A DNA stretch of 64,000 nt from an uncultured Atopobiaceae bacterium. GTDB taxonomy: Bacteria; Actinomycetota; Coriobacteriia; Coriobacteriales; Atopobiaceae. The DNA is taken from the NCBI GenBank assembly GCA_934792625.1, contig CAKVON010000006.1, forward strand, positions 58,727 through 122,726, written 5' to 3'. This document shows, piece by piece, positions 35,218-45,427 of this stretch; the stretch's first letter is position 1, and each line of letters starts with the position of its first letter. The notes under the pieces were generated by a model. That model was not told the origin of the DNA. It made no database searches and saw only the letters and a program-made list of their open reading frames with translations. Both the position numbers and the translations under genes were made by a program.

Positions 35218-37593
35218 ATGGCTAAGCTGACCGAGGGCAACGCCCTCTACCTGTACCGACTTCTCCGCGACGAGCTTGGCGCGGGCAGGCAGACCCCTGT
35301 CGCACGCGTGGAGGAGGTCCTCGCCGCCGATGGGATCGCGCCCGCCGACGTCGGCTGTTCCGACGTGGCCGAGCTGCTGGGCAAGCTCGACGCCTTCGTG
35401 CGCCTGACCACCTTCAAGAAGGGTCGCCTGTACGCGACCATCGTCGCCAACGATCCGATGGACCGCGCGCTGGAGAAGGCGGGCGACGCCGACCCTGCCG
35501 AGAAGGGCGCGAAGAACGGCAAGCCCTGGAAGCGCAAGCGCGGCCCCAAGTCGGTCCGACCGACCAAGCCCCGCCACATCGAGCCCAAGGCCCAGAAGCC
35601 CGCCAAGGCCGAGCCCTCCCCTACCGAGAAGAACGCCGAGGTCGAGGCCGAAACAACCGAGTCGGTCGAGGCACCCATCGCCTCGGAGGCGACCGCAGCC
35701 GAGACGACCGCGGTCGAAAGCCTCGCAGCCGAATCGACCACGATCCCCGCGCAACAGGCCGAGGCCGTCGCCGATTCCATGACCGCAGCCGACGCCAACA
35801 CCGACGCCGTGGCAACGCCCGAACCCGAGGCAGCCGACTCGGCGACCACCGTGGAAGCCCCTGCCACGACCGAGGAGCCCGACGCACCCGCGGCGACCGC
35901 CGAATCCGTGGCGGCAACTGCCCCCGAACCCGAGCCCGCAAAGCCCTCCATCACGCTCAACATCACCTACGACCCGTACGAGGGAGCCGAGGACGGCCTG
36001 CTCGACCCCGCGCCCGAGAACGACATGCCCGGACCCGAGCCCAATCCCAGGGTCGAGGCCCCGAGGGCCGACGCCACGCCAACCATGCCCACGCATGCAA
36101 CCGCCGCCACGCAGGGCGCGCCTGGCGCCGCGGCCGGTGCCGCCACCCCCGTCGCGGCCGCGAGCCGCGTGCCCGCAGGCTCCCCCGTCGCGGCCGCACC
36201 GCACGCCGACGCGGAGCCCGCGGCTCCCGCCGAGCTCGCCGAGGCGGCCGAGCCGCGTCCCCAGGCCATCCCGGTGAGGCTGCAGTCCGACCTGCCGCAG
36301 GACTTCTCGGCAGAGGTCCACTGCAAAGACGAGCTGCTCAACATGCTCTATCGCATCCTGCCGCTGGACGAGGACGTCATGGCGCTGCTGGACGAGGACT
36401 GGCGCGTGGCCAGGTCCACCGGCTCGCTGTCGGGAACGCGCAGCAAGGTCAGCTTCCCGCTGCGCTACCTGCGCGAGGACGGCTCGACCCCCGTCGAGGT
36501 GACGCTGCGCCGCACGACCAAGCCAACCGCGGGCAAGCGCTGGAACCTCGCCTACGTCGACGGCGACGACGGCACCGGCTCGCTTCACGAGGCGGCCGGG
36601 CTGGAGGGGCTGCCCAAGGCCGACGAGGGCGCGTGGTCGGACCTGTCCGGCAGGCGCAACGGGGCCGCGACCAAGAGCCCCGCGCGCGAGCTGGCGCAGT
36701 TCGCGGTGATTGGCTCGTGGGATGCCTTCCTGGGGTCGCTCGCCACCATGTGCGCGCCGGAGCGCTGGAACCTCCCCGACGAGGGCGTGGGCAAGCCGAG
36801 TCGCTACGGCGTGCTGCGCGAGTACGTATGCGTGACCTTCGCGCGCGTGATGGCCGAGGACAAGCTCGCGGTTGCGGCCGACGGGTCGCTCGCCGCGTTC
36901 AACACGGGGCTTCTCACCCCGTTCTACCAGGACGTCATTGCCTGCTTCGAGCCCCGCAAGGGTGACATCGCATGGCAGTTCGCGGGCTTTGCCACCGCGG
37001 GCTCGGGCGAGCTGGGCGCGCGCGTCGCCGCCGCCTTCGACCCGCTGCCGCAGGTGCCCGACTACCTGCGCGGACTGGGCGACGTTGCCCCCGAGCGCAA
37101 CCGTCTGGCGATCCTGGACACCGACGCCCTGCTGGGCCGCCAGCTGGGGCGCCTGCCCCTGGCCTTCCTGGCGGAGGGACTGGAGAGCAACCCGAACGCG
37201 TCACGCCTGGTCGCCGAGCTCGGACGCGCCGACGCCACGCGTCGCGGCGAGGCCCTCACCGAGCTGGCGCGCGCCATCAAGCAGGACCCCGGCAGCTACC
37301 GCAGGCTCGGCCGCGACCTGGAGGACGCCTGCGAGCTGGCCCTGCGCCGCTGCCGCGCCAGCTACCGCGTGGCCGCCCCCGCCTGGGACCCGGCGACCGG
37401 CGAGATGCGCCTGCTCGTTCCGATGGCGCTTCTCGACGACGCGCGCGCGGACTGCGCGCTGGTGCTGGCTCCGCAGCCCTCGGGCAACTACCGCGGCGTG
37501 GCCGTCATGTCGCTGGCGCGCGCCTATGTCTGCGCCCGCGTGGTGAGCGCCGAGCAGCCCGCCTGGCTCGCCGCGGACGTGGCCCTCGCGTAA
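35218..37593 (+). CDS. DUF3825-type protein with long acidic linker
   Basis: 791 residues. Residues 1-90 form a compact domain ([20 protein letters not shown] and [15 protein letters not shown]) of unknown family, perhaps a winged helix. Residues 95-345 are a very Ala/Glu/Thr/Pro-rich linker containing two motif copies ([18 protein letters not shown]). From about 345 the protein resembles DUF3825: [37 protein letters not shown] and [16 protein letters not shown] third motif copy begins the second domain (DFSAEV). DUF3825 proteins occur with RNA-binding domains, but the function is unknown. About 300 bases upstream (34920-35217) hold no gene. Confidence 0.75.
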   Translation: MAKLTEGNALYLYRLLRDELGAGRQTPVARVEEVLAADGIAPADVGCSDVAELLGKLDAFVRLTTFKKGRLYATIVANDPMDRALEKAGDADPAEKGAKNGKPWKRKRGPKSVRPTKPRHIEPKAQKPAKAEPSPTEKNAEVEAETTESVEAPIASEATAAETTAVESLAAESTTIPAQQAEAVADSMTAADANTDAVATPEPEAADSATTVEAPATTEEPDAPAATAESVAATAPEPEPAKPSITLNITYDPYEGAEDGLLDPAPENDMPGPEPNPRVEAPRADATPTMPTHATAATQGAPGAAAGAATPVAAASRVPAGSPVAAAPHADAEPAAPAELAEAAEPRPQAIPVRLQSDLPQDFSAEVHCKDELLNMLYRILPLDEDVMALLDEDWRVARSTGSLSGTRSKVSFPLRYLREDGSTPVEVTLRRTTKPTAGKRWNLAYVDGDDGTGSLHEAAGLEGLPKADEGAWSDLSGRRNGAATKSPARELAQFAVIGSWDAFLGSLATMCAPERWNLPDEGVGKPSRYGVLREYVCVTFARVMAEDKLAVAADGSLAAFNTGLLTPFYQDVIACFEPRKGDIAWQFAGFATAGSGELGARVAAAFDPLPQVPDYLRGLGDVAPERNRLAILDTDALLGRQLGRLPLAFLAEGLESNPNASRLVAELGRADATRRGEALTELARAIKQDPGSYRRLGRDLEDACELALRRCRASYRVAAPAWDPATGEMRLLVPMALLDDARADCALVLAPQPSGNYRGVAVMSLARAYVCARVVSAEQPAWLAADVALA

Positions 37594-37723
37594 CGCCTTG
37601 GTGTCCGCGGCCGCCTGCCCGGCGCGCTCGGCATACAATCTGGGCAGCGTGCGACCCCTCGCGGCACTTCTCGCCAGGGGTCGCGCCGAGACCGACGACA
37701 TCCGCCTACCACGGGAGAAGACC

Positions 37724-38941
37724 ATGTCCAAGATCCAGATGAAGACCCCGCTCGTCGAGATGGACGGCGACGAGATGACCCGCATCATGTGGCAGATGAT
37801 CAAGGACGACCTGATTCTGCCGTACGTCGACCTCAAGACCGAGTACTACGACCTCGGGCTGGAGCACCGCGACGCCACCGACGACCAGGTCACGATCGAC
37901 TCCGCCGAGGCGACCCGCCGCCTGGGCGTCGCCGTCAAGTGCGCGACCATCACCCCCAACGCCCAGCGCGTGGAGGAGTACGGCCTCAAGCGAATGTGGA
38001 AGAGCCCCAACGGCACCATCCGCGCCATGCTGGACGGCACCGTCTTCCGCACCCCCATCATCGTGCGCGGCATCGAGCCGCAGGTCCGCTGCTGGAAGAG
38101 GCCCATCACCATCGCGCGCCACGCCTACGGCGACGTCTACAAGAACGCCGAGATGCGCGTCCCGGGCCCGGGCAGGGTCGAGCTCGTCTACACGGCAGCC
38201 GACGGCACCCAGACCCGCGAGCTCGTCCACGAGTTCGACGGCGCCGGCGTGGTCCAGGGCGTCCACAACCTCGACGGATCGATCGAGAGCTTCGCGCGCA
38301 GCTGCTTCGAGTTCGCCCTCGCGCAGGGCCAGGACCTGTGGTTCGCCACCAAGGACACCATCTCGAAGACCTACGACCACCGCTTCAAGGACATCTTCGC
38401 GGACCTTTACGAGGCAGAGTACAGGGGCCGCTTTGCCGAGAAGGGCATCGAGTACTTCTACACCCTCATCGACGACGTCGCCGCGCGCATCATGCGCACC
38501 GAGGGCGGCTTCATCTGGGCCTGCAAGAACTACGACGGCGACGTCATGAGCGACATGCTCTCGTCGGGCTTCGGCAGCCTGGCCATGATGACGTCGGTGC
38601 TGGTGAGCCCCCACGGCTACTACGAGTACGAGGCCGCCCACGGCACCGTGCAGCGCCACTACTACAAGCACCTGAAGGGCGAGCCCACCTCCACCAACTC
38701 GGTGGCCACGATCTTCGCCTGGACCGGTGCCCTGCGCAAGCGCGGCGAGCTCGACGAGGCCCCCGAGCTGGTCGAGTTTGCCGACCGCCTGGAGCGCGCC
38801 ACCATCGACACGATCGAGTCCGGCCGCATGACGGGCGACCTCGCGCGCATCACCACCCTGCCCGACCCCCGCGTCCTGGGCACCGAGGAGTTCATCCTCG
38901 CGATCCGCGACACCATGGAGTCTGCCGAGAAGAACGCCTAG
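37724..38941 (+). CDS. icd: NADP-dependent isocitrate dehydrogenase
   Basis: 405 residues. This is the dimeric eukaryote-like class: [19 protein letters not shown] start (here [17 protein letters not shown]), then [22 protein letters not shown], the metal-binding [10 protein letters not shown] and [12 protein letters not shown]. It oxidises isocitrate to 2-oxoglutarate and CO2, giving NADPH and the glutamate skeleton. The start codon follows GGGAGAAG. A -10-like TACAAT is at 37634-37639. A motif copy ends the protein (SAEKNA). The YdcF gene follows after 17 bases. Confidence 0.95.
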   Translation: MSKIQMKTPLVEMDGDEMTRIMWQMIKDDLILPYVDLKTEYYDLGLEHRDATDDQVTIDSAEATRRLGVAVKCATITPNAQRVEEYGLKRMWKSPNGTIRAMLDGTVFRTPIIVRGIEPQVRCWKRPITIARHAYGDVYKNAEMRVPGPGRVELVYTAADGTQTRELVHEFDGAGVVQGVHNLDGSIESFARSCFEFALAQGQDLWFATKDTISKTYDHRFKDIFADLYEAEYRGRFAEKGIEYFYTLIDDVAARIMRTEGGFIWACKNYDGDVMSDMLSSGFGSLAMMTSVLVSPHGYYEYEAAHGTVQRHYYKHLKGEPTSTNSVATIFAWTGALRKRGELDEAPELVEFADRLERATIDTIESGRMTGDLARITTLPDPRVLGTEEFILAIRDTMESAEKNA

Positions 38942-38958
38942 TCGCGACGGAGGTTCGC

Positions 38959-39699
38959 ATGGACGTCGTCCTGATCGCGTTGGGCCTGGCAAGCGTCGGC
39001 TACGGCCTGAGCGTCATGCTCGTGTGGTCCGGATCGAGCTTCTTCGCCGTGTGGTACGCCATCGGCGTCACGCTCGCGGGCGTGGGGCTGGCCATGCGCA
39101 TGGGCGCATGGCAGCAGCTGCCGCACGCGCTGCGCGTGGCAGCCGGCGTCGTGGCGGGGGCCACCCTCGTGGTGACGCTCGCCGTGGCCGCGCTGATTCT
39201 GACGACCGCGAGCGAGCCCGCGCCCGCCGCCCTCGACGAGGTCGTCGTGCTCGGTGCGCAGGTCCGCGCCGACGGGTCGCCCAGCACCGTCTTGCGCTAC
39301 CGACTGGACACCGCCGCCGACTACCTGCGCGACAACCCCACGACGCGCGTGGTCGTCTCGGGCGGGAAGGGTCCCAACGAACCCTGCACCGAGGCAGAGG
39401 CGATGGCGCGCTACCTGGAGTCCAAGGGCATCGACGCGAGTCGCATCGTGCTGGAGGACGCCTCCACCACCACCGTCGAGAACCTCCGCTACTCCAAGGC
39501 ACTTCTCGGCAGCGCGAACGACGAGGTCGGCATCGTGACCAACGACTTCCACGTGCTGCGCGCGACCCGCATCGCCGCCAGGCAGGGCTACGCCCACGCG
39601 CACGGCATCGCGGCCCCCTCGGACGCCTGGTACGTGCCAAACAACGTCCTGCGCGAGGTCATGGGCGTGGTGAAGGACGCGCTCCTGGGCAACATGTAG
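38959..39699 (+). CDS. YdcF/DUF218 membrane protein
   Basis: 246 residues. Three hydrophobic helices at the N-terminus precede an extracytoplasmic DUF218 domain: DEVVVLGAQVRADGSPS, VVVSGGKGPNEPCTEAEAMA, LEDASTTTVENL and VTNDFHVLRA. Such proteins (SanA, ElyC, YdcF) are involved in envelope or lipid-carrier metabolism. ACGGAGG precedes the ATG. A motif copy (39499-39511) is read as ALLGS within the conserved domain, a frame different from most others. Confidence 0.85.
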   Translation: MDVVLIALGLASVGYGLSVMLVWSGSSFFAVWYAIGVTLAGVGLAMRMGAWQQLPHALRVAAGVVAGATLVVTLAVAALILTTASEPAPAALDEVVVLGAQVRADGSPSTVLRYRLDTAADYLRDNPTTRVVVSGGKGPNEPCTEAEAMARYLESKGIDASRIVLEDASTTTVENLRYSKALLGSANDEVGIVTNDFHVLRATRIAARQGYAHAHGIAAPSDAWYVPNNVLREVMGVVKDALLGNM

Positions 39700-39713
39700 G
39701 GAGCGTTGCGCCC

Positions 39714-39741
39714 TTGCATCGCGTGGCTCGCGGCCTACACT
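39714..39741 (+). promoter_or_regulatory. Promoter of the pantothenate genes
   Basis: TTGCAT (39714-39719) and TACACT (39736-39741) are 16 bases apart, giving a good housekeeping-type promoter about 80 bases before panB. Confidence 0.55.
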
Positions 39742-39822
39742 TGTGGCACACCCACGACGCCGGCGCGCCGCGAGTGTGACACGCCGCGCCAAAGCGGACA
39801 CATCACACCGGAAAGGTTGACG

Positions 39823-40668
39823 ATGGCAAAGAACACCGTTCTCACCCTGCGCAAGAAGGTCGACGAGGGCGGGAAGGTCACGATGCTGACCTCCTACGAC
39901 TACACGATGGCGGCGCTCACCGAGCAGGCGGGGATCGACATGATCCTCGTGGGCGACTCGCTGGGCATGACCATGATGGGATACGACTCCACCCTGCCCG
40001 TGACCATGGACGACATGGTCCACCACACCCGCTGCGTGACGCGGGCCACAAGCGACACCTTCGTCGTCGGCGACATGCCGTTCGGCTCGTACCAGACAGA
40101 CGTCCCCACCGCCGTCGCCAACGCCGCCCGCCTGATGAAGGAGGGCCGGTGCCAGGCCGTCAAGCTCGAGGGCGGCGCCGGCGTCTGCGAGCAGGTCCGC
40201 GCCATGGTCGACGCGGGCATCCCGGTGGTCGGTCACATCGGCCTGACCCCGCAGTCCGTCAACGCGTTCGGCGGCTTCAAGGTGCAGGGCAAGTCCGTTG
40301 AGGCGGGCCGCCAGCTCGTTGCCGACGCGCTGGCCGTGGAGGCCGCGGGCGCCTTCGCCATCGTGCTGGAGTGCGTGCCCGCCGACCTCGCGGCACTTGT
40401 CACCAGCAAGCTGACCCGTGCCTTTACCATCGGCATCGGCGCGGGCAACGGGTGCGACGGCCAGGTGCTTGTCGTGCAGGACATGCTCGGCATGACGCCG
40501 GGCGGCTTCAAGCCCAAGATGGTGCGCCAGTTCGCGCAGGTCGGCGAGACCATCGTGGGCGCCATGCACGCCTACGACGAGGCCGTCCAGGCGGGCGAGT
40601 TCCCCGCCGCGGCCGAGAGCTACAAGATCGATGCCGAGGTCATGGACCAGATCAGGAGTGATTGCTAA
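39823..40668 (+). CDS. panB: 3-methyl-2-oxobutanoate hydroxymethyltransferase
   Basis: 281 residues. Signature parts are MLTSYDYTMA, the metal-binding VGDSLGMTMMGYDSTLPVT, VVGDMPFGSY and VKLEGGAGVC. It transfers a hydroxymethyl group from methylenetetrahydrofolate to ketoisovalerate to give ketopantoate. The ATG follows GGAAAGG. Its stop overlaps the panC start (TAATG). Confidence 0.95.
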   Translation: MAKNTVLTLRKKVDEGGKVTMLTSYDYTMAALTEQAGIDMILVGDSLGMTMMGYDSTLPVTMDDMVHHTRCVTRATSDTFVVGDMPFGSYQTDVPTAVANAARLMKEGRCQAVKLEGGAGVCEQVRAMVDAGIPVVGHIGLTPQSVNAFGGFKVQGKSVEAGRQLVADALAVEAAGAFAIVLECVPADLAALVTSKLTRAFTIGIGAGNGCDGQVLVVQDMLGMTPGGFKPKMVRQFAQVGETIVGAMHAYDEAVQAGEFPAAAESYKIDAEVMDQIRSDC

Positions 40669-41525
40669 TGAAGACCGCTACCACCGTCGCCGAGGTTCGC
40701 GAGCAGGTTCGTGAGTGGAGGCGCGAGGGCCTGACCGTGGGCCTCGTCCCCACCATGGGCTTTCTGCACGAGGGTCACAAGAGCCTGATCGTTCGCGCCG
40801 CCGCGGAGAACGACCGCGTCGTCGTGTCTGACTTCGTGAACCCCACGCAGTTTGGCCCGACCGAGGACCTGGAGAGCTACCCGCGCGACTTCGACCGCGA
40901 CTGCAAGCTGTGCGAGGAGGCGGGCGCCGCCCTGGTCTTCCACCCCGAACCGTCCGAGATGTACGCGCCCAACGCCTGCACCTACGTCAACATGGACGAG
41001 CTGACCCACGAGCTGTGCGGCCTCACGCGACCGATCCACTTCCGCGGCGTGTGCACTGTCGTCTCGAAGCTGTTCAACATCGTGACGCCGGACCGCGCCT
41101 ACTTCGGCCAGAAGGACGCCCAGCAGCTCGCCGTCATCCGCCGCATGGTGCGCGACCTCAACTTTGGCATCCAGATCGTCGGCTGCCCGATCATCCGCGA
41201 GGGGGACGGCCTGGCCAAGAGTTCGCGCAACACCTACCTCTCCGCCGAGGAGCGCACCGCGGCCCTGTGCCTGTCGCGTGCCGTGTTCGCGGGCCAGAAG
41301 ATGGTCGAGGACGGCGAGCGTGACGCCGCAGTCGTGCTCGACGCCATGAGGGCCATCATCGAGGCCGAGCCGCTCGCCAAGATCGACTACGTGAAGATGG
41401 TCGACTTCGAGAACATCGTCCAGGTCGAGAAGATCGCCGACGAGCCGGTCCTGTGCGCCATGGCCGTCTACATCGGCAAGACGCGCCTGATCGACAACTT
41501 CATCTTCGACCCGAAGGCCGAGTAG
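40668..41525 (+). CDS. panC: Pantothenate synthetase
   Basis: 285 residues. The nucleotidyl-transferase motifs VPTMGFLHEGHKSLI (HIGH-like), NPTQFGPTEDLESYPRD, FGQKDAQQLAVIRRM and GLAKSSRNTYLS are all present. It joins pantoate and beta-alanine with ATP. AGGAG lies 8 bases before the ATG inside panB. The stop overlaps the GTG start of the next gene. Confidence 0.96.
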   Translation: MKTATTVAEVREQVREWRREGLTVGLVPTMGFLHEGHKSLIVRAAAENDRVVVSDFVNPTQFGPTEDLESYPRDFDRDCKLCEEAGAALVFHPEPSEMYAPNACTYVNMDELTHELCGLTRPIHFRGVCTVVSKLFNIVTPDRAYFGQKDAQQLAVIRRMVRDLNFGIQIVGCPIIREGDGLAKSSRNTYLSAEERTAALCLSRAVFAGQKMVEDGERDAAVVLDAMRAIIEAEPLAKIDYVKMVDFENIVQVEKIADEPVLCAMAVYIGKTRLIDNFIFDPKAE

Positions 41526-42397
41526 TGGCCGCCAAGACCAACGGGGCCAAGCTCGAGGGGCGCGTCGCTTTTGGCGCGCCCCTTCGCGTAGGCTTCGTCG
41601 GGGCTGGCAAAGTTGCCTGCTCGCTCGCACGGTATCTGCAGGCCGACGCCGCCATCGGGCAAACTGGCTTCTGCAGCAGGTCGGCCGAGCATGCCCGCGA
41701 GGCTGCCGAGTTCTGCGACGGCTGCGCGTATGGCTCGCTTGCCGAACTCGCCGAGTTCGGTCAGGCCATCTTCCTGACGGTGCCCGATGGCGCGATCGCC
41801 CGGGTCGCGGAGGAGCTAGCCGGCTGCGGCGTGAGCCTCGCCGGTAAGATCGTCGCGCACTGCTCGGGGGCCATCGCCTCCGACGCGCTCGCCGCATGCC
41901 GCAACGCGGGCGCATACGTGGCATCGATGCACCCGCTGTACGCCGTGAGCAGCCGCTTCGGCTGCTGGCAGGAGCTCGAGCGAGCGTGGTTCTCGCTCGA
42001 GGGCGACGACGTGGCCGTTCGCACGCTCGAGGCACTTCTCGACAGGCTGGGCAACGCTCATGCGAGGATCGACGCTTCCGACAAGCCCCGCTACCACGCC
42101 GCCGCCGTCATGGCGTCGAACCTGGTCGTGGGGCTGTACGACATGGCCGCCGGCGAGCTGGCCCGCTGCGGCATCGACCGCGACGAGGCGGAGTCCGCGC
42201 TCGCGGCGCTCTTCCTCGGCAATGCGCGGCACGTGGCGTCCGACGGGGTGGAGGCATCGCTCACCGGCCCCGCCGCTCGCGGCGACGAGGCAACCATCGC
42301 GCGCCACCTGGACGTGCTGGCAGACGACGCCGGGGTCGCGAGCGCATACCGCGTGCTGACGGAGCGCTGCCGCCGGATTGCCGCCCGCACGCGCTGA
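41525..42397 (+). CDS. Rossmann-fold DUF2520 protein, candidate ketopantoate reductase
   Basis: 290 residues from a GTG that shares one base with the panC stop. The N-terminal part has a dinucleotide-binding RVGFVGAGKVACSLARYL (about 23-40) and LTVPDGAIARVAEEL, then HCSGAIASDAL and SMHPLYAVSS; the C-terminal helical domain is DUF2520. It lies between panC and panD, exactly where the ketopantoate reductase (PanE) step is missing. I infer that it makes pantoate. The dispersed motif occurs here as a near copy (42008-42020, ALLDRL). Confidence 0.75.
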   Translation: MAAKTNGAKLEGRVAFGAPLRVGFVGAGKVACSLARYLQADAAIGQTGFCSRSAEHAREAAEFCDGCAYGSLAELAEFGQAIFLTVPDGAIARVAEELAGCGVSLAGKIVAHCSGAIASDALAACRNAGAYVASMHPLYAVSSRFGCWQELERAWFSLEGDDVAVRTLEALLDRLGNAHARIDASDKPRYHAAAVMASNLVVGLYDMAAGELARCGIDRDEAESALAALFLGNARHVASDGVEASLTGPAARGDEATIARHLDVLADDAGVASAYRVLTERCRRIAARTR

Positions 42398-42625
42398 CGG
42401 GTGACGCCGACAAACCGCACTCACGCACGCCCGCAGACCGCGACGTCGGCCCGCAGGCGTGTCCGTTATGCATAGATTTGTGAACAAGGGACGCGAATTT
42501 GCTCCGGGGCGTCCCACGCGTCCTATCATGTACGCGCTTCCCGTGACGGCCCCGCACGCGTCGGGCGCGACGGGCGCCAAGGCCACACGGCACTTCTCGA
42601 CAGCCAGACACGAAAGGCTCACCAC

Positions 42626-43018
42626 ATGGTTCTGGACATGCTCAAGGGCAAGATTCACCGCGCGACGGTCACGCAGGCCGAGATCGACTACGTGGGCTCG
42701 ATCACGATCGACCGCGACCTGATGGACGCCGCGGGAATCCTGGAGTACGAGCGCGTCCAGGTGGCCGACGTCGAGCGCGGCACCCGCCTGGAGACCTACG
42801 TCATCGCGGGCGAGCCCGCAAGCGGCGTGATCTGCCTCAACGGCGCCGCCGCGCAGCTGGTGGACGTGGGCGACAAGGTCATCATCATGGCATACGCGCA
42901 GATGACCCCCGAGGAGGCCGCTGCCAACAAGCCGCACGTCGTCTTCGTCGACGAGCACAACAAGATCGCCCGCCTGACCCGCTACGAGCGCCACGGCCGC
43001 CTGGAGGACATGGCCTAG
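42626..43018 (+). CDS. panD: Aspartate 1-decarboxylase precursor
   Basis: 130 residues. The self-cleavage site is visible as DYVGSITID: the Gly24-Ser25 bond breaks to create the pyruvoyl group. [30 protein letters not shown] and the C-terminal HNKI complete the fold. It makes beta-alanine for PanC. A 228-base gap separates it from the DUF2520 gene and contains a motif near copy (42591-42603) read in no gene, so panD may have its own promoter. Confidence 0.95.
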   Translation: MVLDMLKGKIHRATVTQAEIDYVGSITIDRDLMDAAGILEYERVQVADVERGTRLETYVIAGEPASGVICLNGAAAQLVDVGDKVIIMAYAQMTPEEAAANKPHVVFVDEHNKIARLTRYERHGRLEDMA

Positions 43019-43153
43019 CGCCGCGACGCATCGCGGCGTGCCGCGGCGTCGGCACGATCCCGCGGTCGCGACCCCGCATTCGAAAACTCCATCCCCACAC
43101 GGTAAAGTTGTCATCCGGACACAATGGTTTGCGCGGACGGAGAAAGGGAGCCC

Positions 43154-44047
43154 ATGGTCATCACCCACGACGAGTTCCGCTCGCCGAACGACCTGCGCAA
43201 CCTGCGCATATGGCTGCCCGACAACTACTGGCAGACCGAGGAGCGCTTCCCCGTCACCTACTTCCTCGACGGGCAGTGGGTCCTGGGCGACCCCACGACC
43301 CCCACGGACCCGCCTGCCAACAACGCTGCCGAGAAGGACGCGCGGCGCGGCACCGCATCCGCCGCCCACAGGCGCAAGGCGCCCAAGCCCGTGGCAGCGC
43401 AGACCCGCCGCGGGCTTTGTCTGGAAGACTACCTGCGCACCTGGCACAAGCCCATGATCGTGGTGGGCGTGCCCAGCCCCGAAGCCGAGGACGAGCGCGC
43501 CGCCGAGCTGTGCCCCTGGCCCGCGCGCATCCGCCACACCGACATCGCCCGCGCGGGCGGGGCCGAATTTGCCGACTGGCTCGCCGACGTGGTCAAGCCG
43601 CATGTGGACGCGCGCTTGCGCACCTGGTCTCACCGCGAGGCCACCGCGATCTGCGGCTTCAGCCTGGGCGGCATGGCGGCTGCCTACGCCACCGCGGCAC
43701 GCAACGACGCCTTCTCGAAGGCGGGATGTCTCTCCCCCAGCGCCAGGACCTGGGAGCGCCAGCTCCGCCGCGAGGTCGCCGACGCCGCGCACGATCGCAG
43801 GCTGAGCCCCGACACGCGCGTCTTCCTCTCGTTCGGCTCGCGCGAGTGCGGGCGCAAGCCCCAGGGCGGCGACCCCGCGCACACCAGCCAGGAGGCGCTC
43901 GCCGCGTCGCGGCTGGCACACGCCCTCGACACGCATGGGGCAGCGAACTGCGTCCTGTGCCAGCGCGGCGGCCGACACCGCATGTCGGACTGGTCGCGCC
44001 TGACCGACGCGATGATGGGATTCCTCTGGGAGGCGCGTCTTCCCTAA
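43154..44047 (+). CDS. Alpha/beta-hydrolase esterase of the Fes/IroE-like family
   Basis: 297 residues. The fold is that of putative esterases: LRIWLPDNYW, PVTYFLDGQW, then the nucleophile elbow GFSLGGMAAAYA (Ser about residue 178), FGSRECG and a late RGGRHRMSDW with a plausible catalytic His. Residues 52-85 form an insertion with a dispersed-motif copy (NNAAEKDARRG). GAGAAAGGGAG precedes the ATG. Substrate unknown; siderophore esters or acyl esters are possible. Confidence 0.75.
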   Translation: MVITHDEFRSPNDLRNLRIWLPDNYWQTEERFPVTYFLDGQWVLGDPTTPTDPPANNAAEKDARRGTASAAHRRKAPKPVAAQTRRGLCLEDYLRTWHKPMIVVGVPSPEAEDERAAELCPWPARIRHTDIARAGGAEFADWLADVVKPHVDARLRTWSHREATAICGFSLGGMAAAYATAARNDAFSKAGCLSPSARTWERQLRREVADAAHDRRLSPDTRVFLSFGSRECGRKPQGGDPAHTSQEALAASRLAHALDTHGAANCVLCQRGGRHRMSDWSRLTDAMMGFLWEARLP

Positions 44048-44137
44048 CGAACCGGGTACGTTACTCGGATACGGCTTGCCACCTGCGGCGCATTGCCCGC
44101 GGCAAGGCAGGTCCGACCCAGGCGGGAGGAGCCAAGC

Positions 44138-44818
44138 ATGAGTGACGCGCACACGAACAAGACCAGGCCCGACGACCATCCCAACCCCCTTGGCAGGCCC
44201 GCCATCGAACACGGCCTGTCAGATGCCGAGAAGAGCGTCATCTCGCAGATCACCGCCTCCGACTCCTGGGTCGGGCGCGTCGACGCGACCGCCATCGCCA
44301 TCCAGAACCGCGCACGCGAGCTGTGCCTGGAGCTCGACCGCGTGAGCCCGGCGGACACCGCGGAGCGCAACCACATCCTGGGTGAGCTGCTGCCGCCCGA
44401 CAGTCACCTGCCCGTGGTCATGCCGCCATTCAGGTGCGATTACGGCTTCAACATCCACTTCGAGGGGTTCGCGTTTCTCAACTACGGGGTCACGATCCTG
44501 GACACGTCACCCATCAGGATCGGCCATGGCACCTTCATCGCGCCGGGCGTCACCATCAGCGCGGCGGGACATGCCCTCGACCCAGCACAGCGCGCGCAGG
44601 CGATCTCGACCTCCGAGGCGATCGCCATCGGCAGCAACGTGTGGATAGGCGCCAACGCCACCATCTGCGCGGGCGTCACCATTGGCGACGACTCCGTCAT
44701 CGGCGCGGGCGCGGTCGTGACCCACGACATCCCGGCGGGCGTCGTGGCCGCGGGCGTGCCGGTGCGCGTCCTGCGCGAGCTGGGGCCCGACGACCGCGTC
44801 ACGCCGACGTTGTCCTAG
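44138..44818 (+). CDS. Maltose O-acetyltransferase-type sugar acetyltransferase
   Basis: 226 residues. The C-terminal half is a left-handed beta-helix of hexapeptides (RIGHGTFIAPGVTIS, IGSNVWIGANATICAGVTIG, SVIGAGAVVTHDIPAG), and the front end contains FRCDYGFNIHFEG, typical of MAA/galactoside acetyltransferases. It transfers acetyl from acetyl-CoA to sugars. The first 30 residues are an unusual polar extension. GGGAGGA precedes the ATG. No substrate can be read from the sequence. Confidence 0.85.
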   Translation: MSDAHTNKTRPDDHPNPLGRPAIEHGLSDAEKSVISQITASDSWVGRVDATAIAIQNRARELCLELDRVSPADTAERNHILGELLPPDSHLPVVMPPFRCDYGFNIHFEGFAFLNYGVTILDTSPIRIGHGTFIAPGVTISAAGHALDPAQRAQAISTSEAIAIGSNVWIGANATICAGVTIGDDSVIGAGAVVTHDIPAGVVAAGVPVRVLRELGPDDRVTPTLS

Positions 44819-44845
44819 GCAGCCCGGGACGTCCCCGACAGAAAG

Positions 44846-45316
44846 CTAACAGCTGACGGACACCTGGCGGTAGCTGATGCCGCACGACGACAGGATCCGC
44901 TTGGAGATGCGGTTGCCGTCGGTGCCGTCGTACTTGTCGTCCAGGTAGACGACCTCGCCAATGCCCGCCTGCGCCAGGATCTTGGCACATTCGTGGCACG
45001 GGAACAGCGTGACGTAGACGCTCGCGTGCGAGAGGTCCTTGAGCGAGCCACGATAGTTGAGGACCGCGTTGGCCTCGGCGTGGACCACGTAATTGTGCTT
45101 GTCCTGCAGCGGGTCATCCGAGGTGCCCCACGGGAAGTCGTCGTCGTTGAGGGCGGACGGCGTGCCGTTGTAGCCCACCGAAAGGATGCGGTGGTTGGTG
45201 TCGGCGATGCAGGCACCCACCTGCGTGTTGGGGTCCTTGCTGCGCAGCTGCGCGGCGATCGCGACCCTCATGAAGAACTCGTCCCAGGTGATAACGTCCC
45301 TGCGCTTGTCTGGCAT
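44846..45316 (-). CDS. comEB: Deoxycytidylate deaminase
   Basis: 156 residues starting at 45316 after GGGGAGG. Zinc-site motifs are HAEANAVLN (about residue 70) and PCHECAK (about 97); QVGACIADTNHRILSVGYNG and the HNYVVHAE region match dCMP deaminases. The enzyme makes dUMP for thymidylate. The comEB name comes from a Bacillus operon and does not itself imply a competence role. Confidence 0.92.
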   Translation of the reverse strand: MPDKRRDVITWDEFFMRVAIAAQLRSKDPNTQVGACIADTNHRILSVGYNGTPSALNDDDFPWGTSDDPLQDKHNYVVHAEANAVLNYRGSLKDLSHASVYVTLFPCHECAKILAQAGIGEVVYLDDKYDGTDGNRISKRILSSCGISYRQVSVSC

Positions 45317-45427
45317 GCGGGCCTCCCCATCGCGCGCCACGCCCGTCGCGGCGCGCCCATCGTGTTTCCTGCGTCGCACGATGACGCATCGGGCGACGTC
45401 TTGCAAGTGCGCGTGATGCCGCGCGGC

